This document shows, piece after piece, positions 1 to 9,018 of a stretch of DNA of 64,000 bases. The position numbers were made by a program, and so were the translations under genes. Each line of letters starts with the position of its first letter. Position 1 is the stretch's first letter. The notes beneath the pieces are model-generated. The model saw only the letters and a program-made list of their open reading frames with translations, was not told the DNA's origin and searched no databases. Source of the stretch: an uncultured Alphaproteobacteria bacterium (lineage in GTDB: Bacteria > Pseudomonadota > Alphaproteobacteria > Caulobacterales > Caulobacteraceae); the NCBI GenBank assembly GCA_937920085.1, contig CALETE010000010.1:62001-126000 (forward strand). The letters are read 5' to 3'.

Positions 1-555
1 GCCGGCCTCGAACTGCGGCTTGATGAGGGCGATGAGGTCAGCGTCTCGTCCGGCTAGGCTCAAAGCAACGGGAAGAACCTTGGCAAGGCCGATAAAGCTT
101 GCATCGCAAACCACCACATCGGGCACTTGCGGCACGAGGGTTTGATCAAGATTGCGCGCGTCTACCCCCTCCAAAACGACGATCCTGGGGTCGTTTCTAA
201 GGCTGTGGTCTAGCTGATTTTGACCGACATCGACGGCGTAAACTACCCTCGCCCCCCGCGAGATTGAGACCTCCGTAAAGCCGCCCGTGGATGCGCCGAT
301 ATCCAGCACGCATCGCCCCACCATGGGAATGGACCAAAGGTCCAAGGCATGAACCAACTTTAAGGCCCCCCGTCCGACCCAAGGATGGGCGGGGATGATC
401 TGCAAATCCGCGTCAGGGTCCAATAACTCCGAGGCCTTGGCGACCAGGTGACCATTGGCCATGACACCGCCAGCAGAAATGGCAGCCTGGGCCTTGGCGC
501 GGCTTGCTACCAAACCGCGCGCCACCAGCAAGGCGTCTACGCGAAGCTTGGGCAT
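1..555 (-). CDS. tlyA: TlyA family rRNA (cytidine-2'-O)-methyltransferase, 3' end cut by window edge
   Basis: Translating the minus strand from the ATG at 553-555 gives 185 codons that run off the window. Residues 1-60 form an S4-type RNA-binding domain (it opens MPKLRVDALLVARG). An FtsJ-like Rossmann methyltransferase follows, with SAM motif I VLDIGASTGGFTE near residues 83-95. Candidate residues of the K-D-K-E catalytic set are K66 (GALKL), D151 (VVCDASF) and K179 (LIKPQFE). Known TlyA proteins 2'-O-methylate cytidines in 16S and/or 23S rRNA and are about 245-270 aa, so roughly 60-80 residues are missing. The ATG directly abuts the TAA stop of the upstream acyl-CoA synthetase gene (556-558), so the two are probably translationally coupled. 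Confidence 0.9.
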   Translation of the reverse strand, partial: MPKLRVDALLVARGLVASRAKAQAAISAGGVMANGHLVAKASELLDPDADLQIIPAHPWVGRGALKLVHALDLWSIPMVGRCVLDIGASTGGFTEVSISRGARVVYAVDVGQNQLDHSLRNDPRIVVLEGVDARNLDQTLVPQVPDVVVCDASFIGLAKVLPVALSLAGRDADLIALIKPQFEAG

Positions 556-2307
556 TTAGCCCAGGTCAGCGAACAGCTTTTTAAGCTCGTTCTTCAAAAT
601 CTTGCCATTGGCATTACGCGGCAGGGTTTCGTGCCAGAATTTAACCTGGACCGGCACCTTGAAGGCCGCGAGGTGTTCGGCGACATGGGCGCGCAATTCC
701 GCCTCCGTTGCGCTTGCGCCTTGTTTTAAGGTGACCACTGCGCCCGGTTCTTCACCCAAGGTGCGGTGAGGAATACCGACGACCGCGGCGTCCATGACCG
801 CAGGATGGTCATAGAGGATGTTCTCCACCTCAATGCAGTAGATGTTTTCCCCGCCCCGGATCAGCATGTCCTTTGCGCGATCGATGATGAAACAGAACCC
901 CTCTTCGTCGACCCTAGCGAGATCACCGGTCCTCACCCATCCATCCACAAACGTCTGGGCCGTGGCCTCGGGCTTATTCCAATAGAGCTTCACCACCTGT
1001 GGGCCGCGTGCCCAGAGTTCGCCAACTTGGTTGGGTGCCAGAACCGTGACGCCATCAGCGGGATCGCGAATTTCGAGATCGGAAACCGGAACGGCAGGCC
1101 CACAGCTATCTGGACGATTGGCGTAGTCCTCGGCTCCATGATTGGTCACAGTGGCGCAGGTTTCGGTCATGCCCCAGCCATTGCCCGGCGAGGACTTGGG
1201 GAAGGTTTCCTTGATCTTGCGGACCAGTTCCGGCGCAGATGGTGCACCGCCATAGGAGACGCTCTGCAGGGACGACAGATCGTACTTTTCACGCAGGGGA
1301 TGCTCGATCAACTGCCACGCTATGGTCGGCACGCCACCGGCCAAAGTGACCCGCTCGCGCTCGATCATCTCAAAGGCCCGAACCACATCCCACTTGTGCA
1401 TCATGACCAGCTTTGCCCCACCCGCCAGGGATGGGTTCAATATGGCGATACATCCTGTGGCGTGGAAAAAGGGCACCGAGAGCAAGGCCGCCGACTGAGG
1501 CGCTGCGGGATCGGGCTGGGGCGGCGTTTCGCCCCGACGCAGGAAGGCCCGCGCTCCGATGACGACTGACGCCATGATGTTGGAATTGACGCCTCGGTGC
1601 GTGGCTAGCGCCCCCTTTGGGCGCCCCGTGGTGCCAGAGGTATAGAATATGGTGGCATCATCGTCTGGCTGGATGTCCACATCCGGCAGGGCCTGATCGG
1701 CAAGACTTCCCCAGGCAGGGGGTGCACCAATCACTGACTCTAGCTTCGTCACCAGGGGATGGGCGATGTCCTCCCGGGCTCGGCTGACATAAATCTTTTC
1801 CAGGTCGGGGCAGTTGGGCAGGTGCTCACGCAGGCGCTCAAAGCGCTCATTGTCGACCAGGACAACCTTAGTGCCGGAGTCGGTCAGGCCGTATTCGAGC
1901 TCTTCCCCCGTCCACCAAGCGTTGAGGGGTGTTACGATGGCCCCGAGGGACACAGCCGCATAAAAGGCGACCGGCCATTCGGGAAGGTTGCGCATGACCA
2001 CCGCAACCCGATCGCCCTTCCCGACACCGTCCGCAGCTAACTGGACCGCCAAAGCGGCGACGGCGCGATGGAAGGCCTCAAAGGTCACACGCTCGTCCTC
2101 GTAGACAAGAAAGACCTTCTCCCCGTGCGCGCGCCCGGCCTCGACAACGGAACGCAGGGAGGGCGGCAGGTTCTTCCAAACCCTGGTCTTCACACCATGG
2201 ATCACGACCTCTTCCATTTCACCGGGCATTCCCGGCGCCGTCAGTGCTGCATGAGCGTCAGCAATGGACATGGCAGGCCAGCCGGCAGGCAAGGTCGTCT
2301 CGGTCAT
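556..2307 (-). CDS. AMP-dependent acyl-CoA synthetase/ligase
   Basis: 583 aa, a normal length for an ANL-superfamily acyl-CoA ligase, which activates a carboxylic acid to acyl-AMP and then to acyl-CoA. Visible core motifs: the phosphate loop TSGTTGRPKG (about 223-232), GWGMTET (377-383), TGD (460-462), the hinge DRAKDMLIRGGENIY (476-490) and the C-terminal PRNANGK with the catalytic lysine at about 569. The start at 2307 has GGAGGA upstream. It has no signal peptide and is cytoplasmic. The substrate cannot be read from sequence; medium- or long-chain fatty acid or an aromatic acid are all possible. It is probably co-transcribed with tlyA, whose ATG abuts its stop. The S10 peptidase gene lies 43 bases upstream on the same strand. 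Confidence 0.9.
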   Translation of the reverse strand: MTETTLPAGWPAMSIADAHAALTAPGMPGEMEEVVIHGVKTRVWKNLPPSLRSVVEAGRAHGEKVFLVYEDERVTFEAFHRAVAALAVQLAADGVGKGDRVAVVMRNLPEWPVAFYAAVSLGAIVTPLNAWWTGEELEYGLTDSGTKVVLVDNERFERLREHLPNCPDLEKIYVSRAREDIAHPLVTKLESVIGAPPAWGSLADQALPDVDIQPDDDATIFYTSGTTGRPKGALATHRGVNSNIMASVVIGARAFLRRGETPPQPDPAAPQSAALLSVPFFHATGCIAILNPSLAGGAKLVMMHKWDVVRAFEMIERERVTLAGGVPTIAWQLIEHPLREKYDLSSLQSVSYGGAPSAPELVRKIKETFPKSSPGNGWGMTETCATVTNHGAEDYANRPDSCGPAVPVSDLEIRDPADGVTVLAPNQVGELWARGPQVVKLYWNKPEATAQTFVDGWVRTGDLARVDEEGFCFIIDRAKDMLIRGGENIYCIEVENILYDHPAVMDAAVVGIPHRTLGEEPGAVVTLKQGASATEAELRAHVAEHLAAFKVPVQVKFWHETLPRNANGKILKNELKKLFADLG

Positions 2308-2350
2308 GGTGCGTCCTCCGAAATGTTAGTCTTGATCGCCAGTTAGAAGC

Positions 2351-3841
2351 CTAGCGCACGCCGTATAATGCCATGACATCCCGGCGGAATGCAGCCTGAC
2401 TGTCTGGCCTGGAATAGAACATGTGACCGCCCGGATAGAGCGTCAGCTTGACCCGATCAGGGCTACCCATCGGCGGGATCTGGTCGACGATCAGCCGAGA
2501 CGAAAAGAATGGACAGCTGAGATCATCATAGCCGTGAACGATGAGTACCTTCATCTTGCCATCGGCTGCCAGGGACTGTCGCAAGTCCGTGACGGACTCC
2601 AGGGTGTTGTAATAGCCCGGCTCCCAGGCTTGGTTTACCGCATTGGATAAGGCGTTGAACCGACCTTCCACCTTCCAGCCCACCGTATGGGTGGTGAACT
2701 CGACCATGGCGCTGGTGGTCGGGGCTATGATGGCATCGAGAATGGGATCGCCTGCATTCTGCTCAGTCTTCCAGGGGAAGGGGTCCCAGGTGGTGACGTT
2801 AGAGTCATAGACTGACGCGAGTTTCCCGGTGTCGCGGTAAAGTTCGCGCAGGAATGTGCGGGTATCCACCCGCCCCCCCATACGTTTGACCAGGGCTGGA
2901 TCAAGGCCCGTATAGCGGGTCACACGATCTACAAGGCGCGCAACGGCAGCAGGATCTGCCCGCCCCTTCATCAGGTCGACCGCAAATTCACCCCGGGTAT
3001 AGGCTTCGACCTCGGCCAACAGCTCCGGCGACAGCGTCTTGCCCTGGCGCTCATAATTTGCCGCAGCCATGGAGGGCAGATTGATCATCCAAGGAATGGG
3101 CGAGAGGTCTTCCGCAACCCCAGTGCGGGCGTCCAGATAGGGCGAGACCATGACGACGCCCGAGGGGCCAACACCGAGTTCAGCCTGCAAATATCGGGCG
3201 ATAGCTGGGGCCCGATAGCCGCCATAGCTTTCACCGACCACATACTTGGGCGAGGCCATACGGCCGTTTTTGACCAGCCAGTCAAAGACAATCCTCGAAA
3301 GGTATTCGATGTCCGGCTTGACTTGGAAGAACCGCTTCTTGGTTTCCGTCTCGTCCACTAGGCTGCGAGAATAGCCGGTGCCCACCGGATCGATGAACAC
3401 CATGTCGGTGAAATCCATCCAGGTGCCGGCGTTGTCCACGAGGGTCGCTGGGTCTGACGCCGTGTCGCCCTGAGCACCGAACTGGATGCGCTTGGGCCCA
3501 ATGGCCCCAAGGTTCAAATAGACAGAAGCCGCGCCTGGGCCACCATTGAAGGCAAAGGTAATAGGCCGCTTTGGATCGCGTGGACCATCCAAGGTATAGG
3601 CAGCAAAGACCACCTCAGCGATCTTCTTACCCTTCTCGTCCCGCACCGGCAGAGACCCGATTGTGGCGGTATAGTTCAGGGTTTTACCGGCCACATGGGT
3701 GACCTGCTTGATCGACGCGTCCGCCGGGAAGGCTGGAAGATCAATCTTTGCAAGGTCAGGCTTGGGGGCATCATCAGCCAAGGCAGGCCCAGCCAAAGCC
3801 ATGACCGCCACAGCGGCGATTGAACTGAAAAATCTACGCAT
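2351..3841 (-). CDS. Peptidase S10 (serine carboxypeptidase-like), secreted
   Basis: 496 aa from the ATG at 3839-3841, chosen because a signal peptide begins there (MRRFFSSIAAVAVMALAGPALA) and AGGA lies 8 nt upstream; a start 20 codons earlier would bury it. Alpha/beta-hydrolase features of the S10 family are plain: FNGGPG (98-103, oxyanion hole), DPVGTGYS (about 151-158), the nucleophile in GESYGG (Ser205), Asp near 439-440 in HGYDDLSCPF and His473 in YPGGHMFYS. Family members release C-terminal residues from peptides, and some have become acyltransferases. This protein probably acts in the periplasm or outside the cell. It lies downstream of valS with a 72-base gap. Confidence 0.88.
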   Translation of the reverse strand: MRRFFSSIAAVAVMALAGPALADDAPKPDLAKIDLPAFPADASIKQVTHVAGKTLNYTATIGSLPVRDEKGKKIAEVVFAAYTLDGPRDPKRPITFAFNGGPGAASVYLNLGAIGPKRIQFGAQGDTASDPATLVDNAGTWMDFTDMVFIDPVGTGYSRSLVDETETKKRFFQVKPDIEYLSRIVFDWLVKNGRMASPKYVVGESYGGYRAPAIARYLQAELGVGPSGVVMVSPYLDARTGVAEDLSPIPWMINLPSMAAANYERQGKTLSPELLAEVEAYTRGEFAVDLMKGRADPAAVARLVDRVTRYTGLDPALVKRMGGRVDTRTFLRELYRDTGKLASVYDSNVTTWDPFPWKTEQNAGDPILDAIIAPTTSAMVEFTTHTVGWKVEGRFNALSNAVNQAWEPGYYNTLESVTDLRQSLAADGKMKVLIVHGYDDLSCPFFSSRLIVDQIPPMGSPDRVKLTLYPGGHMFYSRPDSQAAFRRDVMALYGVR

Positions 3842-3913
3842 GCGCAACGTCCTGTTGGGCCAGAAAATGAAGACTTTGAACCATGGGGCATGGTGCCCCA
3901 AGTCTCAAGGGGA

Positions 3914-6577
3914 TCAGGCGACCGCTTCCAGGCGGTTTAAGGCGCTTTCCAGCTTGGCCTTGGCCGCCTCGGCTTCAGCCAATCGCTCACGATTTTCCTC
4001 GATGACCTCTTCCTTGGCCCGCGCCAAGAAGTCTGGATTGCCGAGTTTCTTCATGACATGGGCGATGTCGCTGACATGACCCGCGATTTCTTTGACCAAA
4101 CGGGTCTTTTCGGCGGCCAGATCAATAAATTCAGCCACGGGCAAGGCCAGGGTTGCGCCCTGGACCACAAAAGGAATCGCACCCAAGGGAGCATTGGCCT
4201 CAAATCTAACCTCAGACACCCTTAGGGTCTGGGCGATGACCGCGGCATTGGCCTCCAAAACGGTGCTCTGCTCGGCGGTGGCGTCGATCACAAGCAAGGC
4301 GGGGCGGGCCGAGTGTGGAACGTTCAGCTCCGCCTTAACAGACCGGCCCTCCGTAACGGCAGCCACAATGAGATCGATCTCCGCCTGGGCTTTGACGTCT
4401 ACAAGATCGGAGGACAGCTCCGGCCAGCGTGCTGCGACCAATAGGCCCTCAGGCCTCGTAGCTCCAAGATCCGCAGTCTGCGCCCACAATTCCTCAGTGA
4501 GGTAGGGCATGATCGGGTGCAGCAATTTCAGGATCTGGTCGAGCACCCAAGCGGCAACAGCCTGAGTTTCGGCCTTAGCCGCCTCGTCAGGACCGGTCAG
4601 CAGAGGCTTAGACAGCTCCACATACCAGTCGCAGAAGGTGTTCCATATGAAACGGTAAAGCACGGTGGCTGCGCCGTCGAAACCGCAGCCTGCAATGGCC
4701 TCGGTCACAGCTACGGAGGCCCTCTGGGTTTCGCCGATGATCCAGCGATTGAGCACGCCCTTGACCTTAGAGGGATCAAAGCCCTCAGCTCGCGCGCAAC
4801 CATTCATCTGGCAAAAGCGCGCCGCATTCCAAAGCTTGGTTCCGAAATTACGATAGCCTTCAATGCGCTGGGTCGAGAGCTTAATGTCCCTGCCCTGCCC
4901 TGACATCGCGGTCAGGGTGAATCGCAAGGCGTCGGCCCCGTATTCGTCCACCAACTCAAGCGGGTCCATGACATTGCCCTTGGACTTGGACATCTTCTTG
5001 CCCGCGGCATCGCGGACCAGGGCGTTGAAGAAAACCCGCTTGAAGGGCACTTCGCCCGTAAAGTGCAGGCCCATCATCATCATCCGGGCGACCCAGTAGA
5101 AAATGATGTCGAAGCCGGTCACCAGGGTGTGGGTTGGGTAGAACCGTGCCAGATCAGCCGTTTTCTCTGGCCAGCCGAGGGTTGAGAAGGGCCACAGTCC
5201 AGACGAGAACCAAGTATCGAGAACGTCCTCGTCCTGCTTTAGGTCTTCATCACGGCCGTAATGTTCCCGTGCCGCAGATTTGGCCTGGGCTTCTGTTTCT
5301 TCGACGAAAATCCTGCCATCTGGGCCATACCAAGCTGGAATACGGTGTCCCCACCAGAGCTGACGCGAAATGCACCAGGGCTCAATATTCCGCATCCACT
5401 CGAAATAGGTCTTTTCCCAGGTCTTGGGTTCTAGGACGGTTCGTCCCTCCTCCACCGCCTTGATGGCTGGCTGAGCCAGGGTCTTTGCATCAACATACCA
5501 CTGGTCGGTCAGATAGGGCTCAACCACGACGCCGGAGCGGTCACCGTGCGGCACAGCATGCCGGGTCTTCTCGATTTCTCGCAGAAGACCCAATTCCTCA
5601 AAGGCCTCAACCACCTTTTTGCGGGCGGCGAAACGATCCAGGCCCTGATACTCTGGGGGTCCATTCTCATTGATCTTCGCAAAGGCGTCGAAGATGTTGA
5701 TCATGGGCAGGTTGTTGCGTTTACCCACCATGAAGTCGTTGAAGTCGTGGGCCGGGGTAATCTTGACAGCGCCTGAACCCTTTTCTGGGTCGGCATAGTC
5801 ATCTGCGATGATTGGGATAGGCCGGTTAACGATAGGCAGGCGCACGGCCTTGCCGATCAGGTGCTTGTAGCGCTCGTCTTTAGGATTCACCGCAACGGCT
5901 GTATCGCCAAGCATGGTCTCCGGCCGCGTCGTCGCCACAACGATCTCACCCGATCCATCCTCAAGGGGATAGGCGAAATGCCAGAAATGGCCGTCGACCT
6001 CTTTTTGCTCGACCTCAAGGTCCGAAATCGCAGTCTGGAGCGCCGGATCCCAGTTCACCAAACGCTTGTCGCGATAGAGAAGCTTTTGCTTATAAAGGGT
6101 CACAAAGACTTTGCGGACAGCGGCGCTCAAGCCCTCATCCAGCGTAAACCGCTCACGGCTCCAATCGCAGGACGCCCCAAGCCGACGAAGCTGATTTGTG
6201 ATGGTTCCGCCGCTCTCAGCCTTCCATTCCCAGACCTTGGCAACGAAGGCTTCTCGTCCCATGTCTCGACGGGACATATTCCCCGCCGCCGCCAACTGTC
6301 GCTCCACGACCATCTGGGTCGCAATGCCGGCGTGGTCAGTTCCAGGCAGCCAAAGCGCCGCCTTGCCACGCATGCGCTCGAAACGGATCAGAACATCCTG
6401 GAGGGTGTTATTGAGCGCATGACCAATATGCAGCGACCCCGTCACGTTTGGGGGGGGGATCACGATCGAGAATGGCTCCGCAGCCGGATCTTGAGTCGGC
6501 GCAAAAGCGCCAGACTCCTCCCATTGCGCATAGAGACGCGGTTCAGCGGTTTTTGGATCGAAGTTTTTGTCTAGCAT
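3914..6577 (-). CDS. valS: Valyl-tRNA synthetase
   Basis: 887 aa class I aminoacyl-tRNA synthetase that charges tRNA-Val and hydrolyses mischarged Thr-tRNA. The ATP site has HIGH at residues 50-53 and KMSKS (in KKMSKSKGN) near residue 530. The connective editing domain lies between them (GDRSGVVVEPYLTDQWYV near its end). The C-terminal 60 residues are a Glu/Ala/Lys-rich coiled coil typical of ValS. A PPP triplet at 41-43, just before HIGH, is the conserved ValS proline triplet known to need EF-P for efficient translation. The gene follows popZ after a 130-base gap; the order tolC-popZ-valS is typical of Caulobacterales. Confidence 0.98.
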   Translation of the reverse strand: MLDKNFDPKTAEPRLYAQWEESGAFAPTQDPAAEPFSIVIPPPNVTGSLHIGHALNNTLQDVLIRFERMRGKAALWLPGTDHAGIATQMVVERQLAAAGNMSRRDMGREAFVAKVWEWKAESGGTITNQLRRLGASCDWSRERFTLDEGLSAAVRKVFVTLYKQKLLYRDKRLVNWDPALQTAISDLEVEQKEVDGHFWHFAYPLEDGSGEIVVATTRPETMLGDTAVAVNPKDERYKHLIGKAVRLPIVNRPIPIIADDYADPEKGSGAVKITPAHDFNDFMVGKRNNLPMINIFDAFAKINENGPPEYQGLDRFAARKKVVEAFEELGLLREIEKTRHAVPHGDRSGVVVEPYLTDQWYVDAKTLAQPAIKAVEEGRTVLEPKTWEKTYFEWMRNIEPWCISRQLWWGHRIPAWYGPDGRIFVEETEAQAKSAAREHYGRDEDLKQDEDVLDTWFSSGLWPFSTLGWPEKTADLARFYPTHTLVTGFDIIFYWVARMMMMGLHFTGEVPFKRVFFNALVRDAAGKKMSKSKGNVMDPLELVDEYGADALRFTLTAMSGQGRDIKLSTQRIEGYRNFGTKLWNAARFCQMNGCARAEGFDPSKVKGVLNRWIIGETQRASVAVTEAIAGCGFDGAATVLYRFIWNTFCDWYVELSKPLLTGPDEAAKAETQAVAAWVLDQILKLLHPIMPYLTEELWAQTADLGATRPEGLLVAARWPELSSDLVDVKAQAEIDLIVAAVTEGRSVKAELNVPHSARPALLVIDATAEQSTVLEANAAVIAQTLRVSEVRFEANAPLGAIPFVVQGATLALPVAEFIDLAAEKTRLVKEIAGHVSDIAHVMKKLGNPDFLARAKEEVIEENRERLAEAEAAKAKLESALNRLEAVA

Positions 6578-6707
6578 GGCTCGCCTGTCGCCGGTGCATA
6601 CACGGCTGACCCCGCCAACGAAAGGCGCGAGGGAACGGAATTTTGTTCACCTACGTCTATTTTGGGGACGAGGATCCGGAAAAAACTCAGCGTGAAGACT
6701 GCCCCGA

Positions 6708-7277
6708 CTAGGGACGGGCCCCGCGTGAAATGCGCTCGACCTCAGCCTGGACCGTCTCTTGGACAATCCTTGGCAGGTGATCATCAAGCCATTGCTTCAG
6801 GAGTGGACGCAAGAGTTCACGGGTCACATCTTCCAATGTCCGACCGTCACGGGGCATGAGAATGGTTGCGGTAAGGTGCTCAAAGGATGCGGCCGCAGCG
6901 GTAGCAGCGGGTGATCCAACCAAGCCAGGGCCTGGATCAAATTCTGGTTCAAATGGCGCGACTGGCGGTGGTGTTGGCGGCAAGGCTGGAGCGTCCAGTG
7001 GTGTGTAGATATCTAGATCACCGACCGTATCGACTTTCTCGGTCAACTCCAGAACGTCGTCCTCAAGCATCACCGGTTCTGGCGGTGGCGGTGGCGGTGG
7101 TGGCGGTGGTGGCGGTGGTGCTTCCAGTTCAATCGGTACTGGCTCAGGAATTGGCAAGGGCTCGATGTCAGCAAGCGGAGGTGCCTCGTCGGCAGGCACT
7201 TCATCTTCGGAAATAATCCGTCGGATGGAGGCCAGGATTTCCTCCATGGTCGGTTCTTGTGATTGCGAGTCAGACAT
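6708..7277 (-). CDS. popZ: Polar organizing protein PopZ (DUF2497)
   Basis: 189 aa (Caulobacter PopZ is about 177). PopZ forms a polar microdomain that anchors the ParB/parS centromere complex and recruits cell-cycle signalling proteins. Three parts are visible. The N-terminal client-binding helix has EEILASIRRIISED (residues 12-25). The linker is disordered, acidic and proline-rich, with 13 consecutive prolines at 54-66. The C-terminal oligomerisation helices include GRTLEDVTRELLRPLLKQWL and end RISRGARP. The match at both ends to PopZ is strong. No clear Shine-Dalgarno precedes the ATG. The 141 bases between popZ and the tolC stop presumably carry its promoter. Confidence 0.95.
   Translation of the reverse strand: MSDSQSQEPTMEEILASIRRIISEDEVPADEAPPLADIEPLPIPEPVPIELEAPPPPPPPPPPPPPEPVMLEDDVLELTEKVDTVGDLDIYTPLDAPALPPTPPPVAPFEPEFDPGPGLVGSPAATAAAASFEHLTATILMPRDGRTLEDVTRELLRPLLKQWLDDHLPRIVQETVQAEVERISRGARP
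7080..7118 (-). repeat. CCA/CCG codon run encoding 13 prolines in PopZ
   Basis: On the minus strand 13 successive codons are CCA or CCG and nothing else. On the plus strand this is a GGT/GGC-type trinucleotide tract. Such tracts can slip in replication, and they stall ribosomes unless EF-P is present. The reading frame stays open on both sides. Confidence 0.95.
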
Positions 7278-7418
7278 GGCGAACCGTCACTTAAGCGAAA
7301 GGGAATCCCTGCATGCGGGCTTGGTATGCAATTATGATCCTGCAATGTCTAGCGTGAGACGCAAGGATAGAATTCGCCTCTGAGGGGAATTCCGCCTCTC
7401 GGTCTCGACCGGTCGCTG

Positions 7419-8873
7419 CTAAGTGGCGGGCGAACGCGCTTTCACCCCGGGTTTTTCCTTTGGTTTGGGTGTGAAGGCGGAGTCGACAGCTTCGATTGGC
7501 TCCTCCCATGGCACCCATCCCCAGGTCAATCTCAGCTTATTGAAGTTGGCTTTTGCGTCATATTTGGCCGACGCCGGCAGGAGGTCAGCGGTCAAATGCC
7601 CCATTTGGCTCAAGACCGATGCCGCAGCGACATAGGCATCGTGGGCGGCGTTGACCTGGGATAGCTGGGCAGAACGCAGCTCCTGCTCCGCATTCAGGAC
7701 GTCCAAGGTGGTCCGCAAACCAACCTGCTGTTCCTGATGAACACCTTCGGCAGCTAAACGGGCCGATTTAACCTGCTGCTCAGTCGAGATAATATTGGCC
7801 CGCGCAGCAAGCAAAGAACTCCATGACTGGGTCAGGCTCTGGATAACTGAGCGCCTTGTAGCCTCGACGGTAATCCGGTCGACATTGTTCCGCTCTAAAG
7901 CAGCACGCACTCTTGAGTTGGTTAGTCCCCCGGCAAACAGCGGAATCGTCACAACCGCAGCCCCACTGACGCTGCGGGTATAGGTGTCCGTGTGTAGGGG
8001 CTGAGCAATGCCGCTTTCGCCTAGGCTGGCCTGAAGTGAAAGCGTCGGCATGCGTTCGGCCCGCGCGCCGGCAACACGTGCCCTGCCCGCTTCTTCGGCA
8101 TACTGAGCGCCTCGAATTTGTGCATTATCTTGCTCGGCAATGTCCAGGGCACCATCGATGGTGCTGGGGATCAAAGGATCAAGAGAGGGCGGCGGAGCCA
8201 GTTCGCCGGGTGCTTGGCCGACGACGGCCGTATAGTTTGCTCGGCTGACAGCAAGTTGGGCTTGGGCAGACTGGCGCAGGGCAATAGAAGCGGCAAGTCG
8301 GGCTTCCGACTGGGCCACATCGGTCCGCGTGATTTCCCCCACCTCGAAACGCGCGCGGGATTCCTCCAGCTGCCTTTGCAGGACGGCAACATTTTCCGTC
8401 TGAATTCTTAGGGATTCTTGATCGCGGCGGACATCCATAAAGGCCTGGATGACGCTCCCAAGGATTTGCGCATCGACACGGCGAAGGGTTTCACGCCCTG
8501 CCAAAACGTCGCCGCGTGCCGCAGCGATCGCCGCACCGACACGGCCGCCGGTGTAGATCGGCTGGTTCAGGGACAGGACGGCGCGTCCCGAATTAGACTC
8601 AGAATTGCCCACAAGCGCAGGGACACGAACCTCGCCATAGCTTGCGGTGACAGAGCCACTGACCGATGGACGGACGCCACTTCGCGCTTGCACCCAGGTT
8701 TCGTCGAGGGCCCGGAGACTTGCGCGCTGTGCCTGAAGAGTTGGGTTGGACGCATAGGCCAAAGCGATTGCATCAGCCAAGGTCTCTGCAGATGCAGGCG
8801 CACTCACCATGCCGGTTAACAGAGCGGCGATGGAAACCGCGGCGACTGAAGCACCGCGAGGACTTTTAGACAT
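7419..8873 (-). CDS. tolC: TolC family outer-membrane efflux/secretion channel
   Basis: 484 aa with a cleavable signal peptide (about residues 1-29, ending SAPASA). The Ala/Gln/Ser-rich heptad helices are typical of the two repeated halves of the TolC periplasmic tunnel (for example LADAIALAYASNPTLQAQRA near the mature N terminus and TLDVLNAEQELRSAQ in the second half). TolC trimers form the outer-membrane exit of type I secretion and RND efflux. In Caulobacter the homologues at this locus (RsaF) serve S-layer export, but no inner-membrane partner is present here. A short isoaspartyl methyltransferase-like gene lies upstream and popZ downstream, all on the minus strand. A GGGGA motif lies 7 nt before the ATG. 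Confidence 0.93.
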   Translation of the reverse strand: MSKSPRGASVAAVSIAALLTGMVSAPASAETLADAIALAYASNPTLQAQRASLRALDETWVQARSGVRPSVSGSVTASYGEVRVPALVGNSESNSGRAVLSLNQPIYTGGRVGAAIAAARGDVLAGRETLRRVDAQILGSVIQAFMDVRRDQESLRIQTENVAVLQRQLEESRARFEVGEITRTDVAQSEARLAASIALRQSAQAQLAVSRANYTAVVGQAPGELAPPPSLDPLIPSTIDGALDIAEQDNAQIRGAQYAEEAGRARVAGARAERMPTLSLQASLGESGIAQPLHTDTYTRSVSGAAVVTIPLFAGGLTNSRVRAALERNNVDRITVEATRRSVIQSLTQSWSSLLAARANIISTEQQVKSARLAAEGVHQEQQVGLRTTLDVLNAEQELRSAQLSQVNAAHDAYVAAASVLSQMGHLTADLLPASAKYDAKANFNKLRLTWGWVPWEEPIEAVDSAFTPKPKEKPGVKARSPAT

Positions 8874-8972
8874 TCAGGATCCCCGACCAAATCGAGAGAA
8901 AAGCACGCCTCTTATGGCCGCCGAATTGCGCGGCGACTAGAGGTCGCAATCTTAAGCTTTTTTCACACGCCC

Positions 8973-9016
8973 TTGAGAGAAAGATTTCAGGCATTTGAGA
9001 GAAAGATTGCAGGAAT
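8973..9016. repeat. Two imperfect tandem copies of a 22-base unit
   Basis: The unit beginning TTGAGAGAAAGATT at 8973 is repeated from 8995 with few changes (period 22). It lies in the 145 bases between the pcm-like stop and the tolC start, in the tolC leader or promoter region. A regulator-binding or transcript-structure role is possible but not shown. Confidence 0.7.
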
Positions 9017-9018
9017 GC

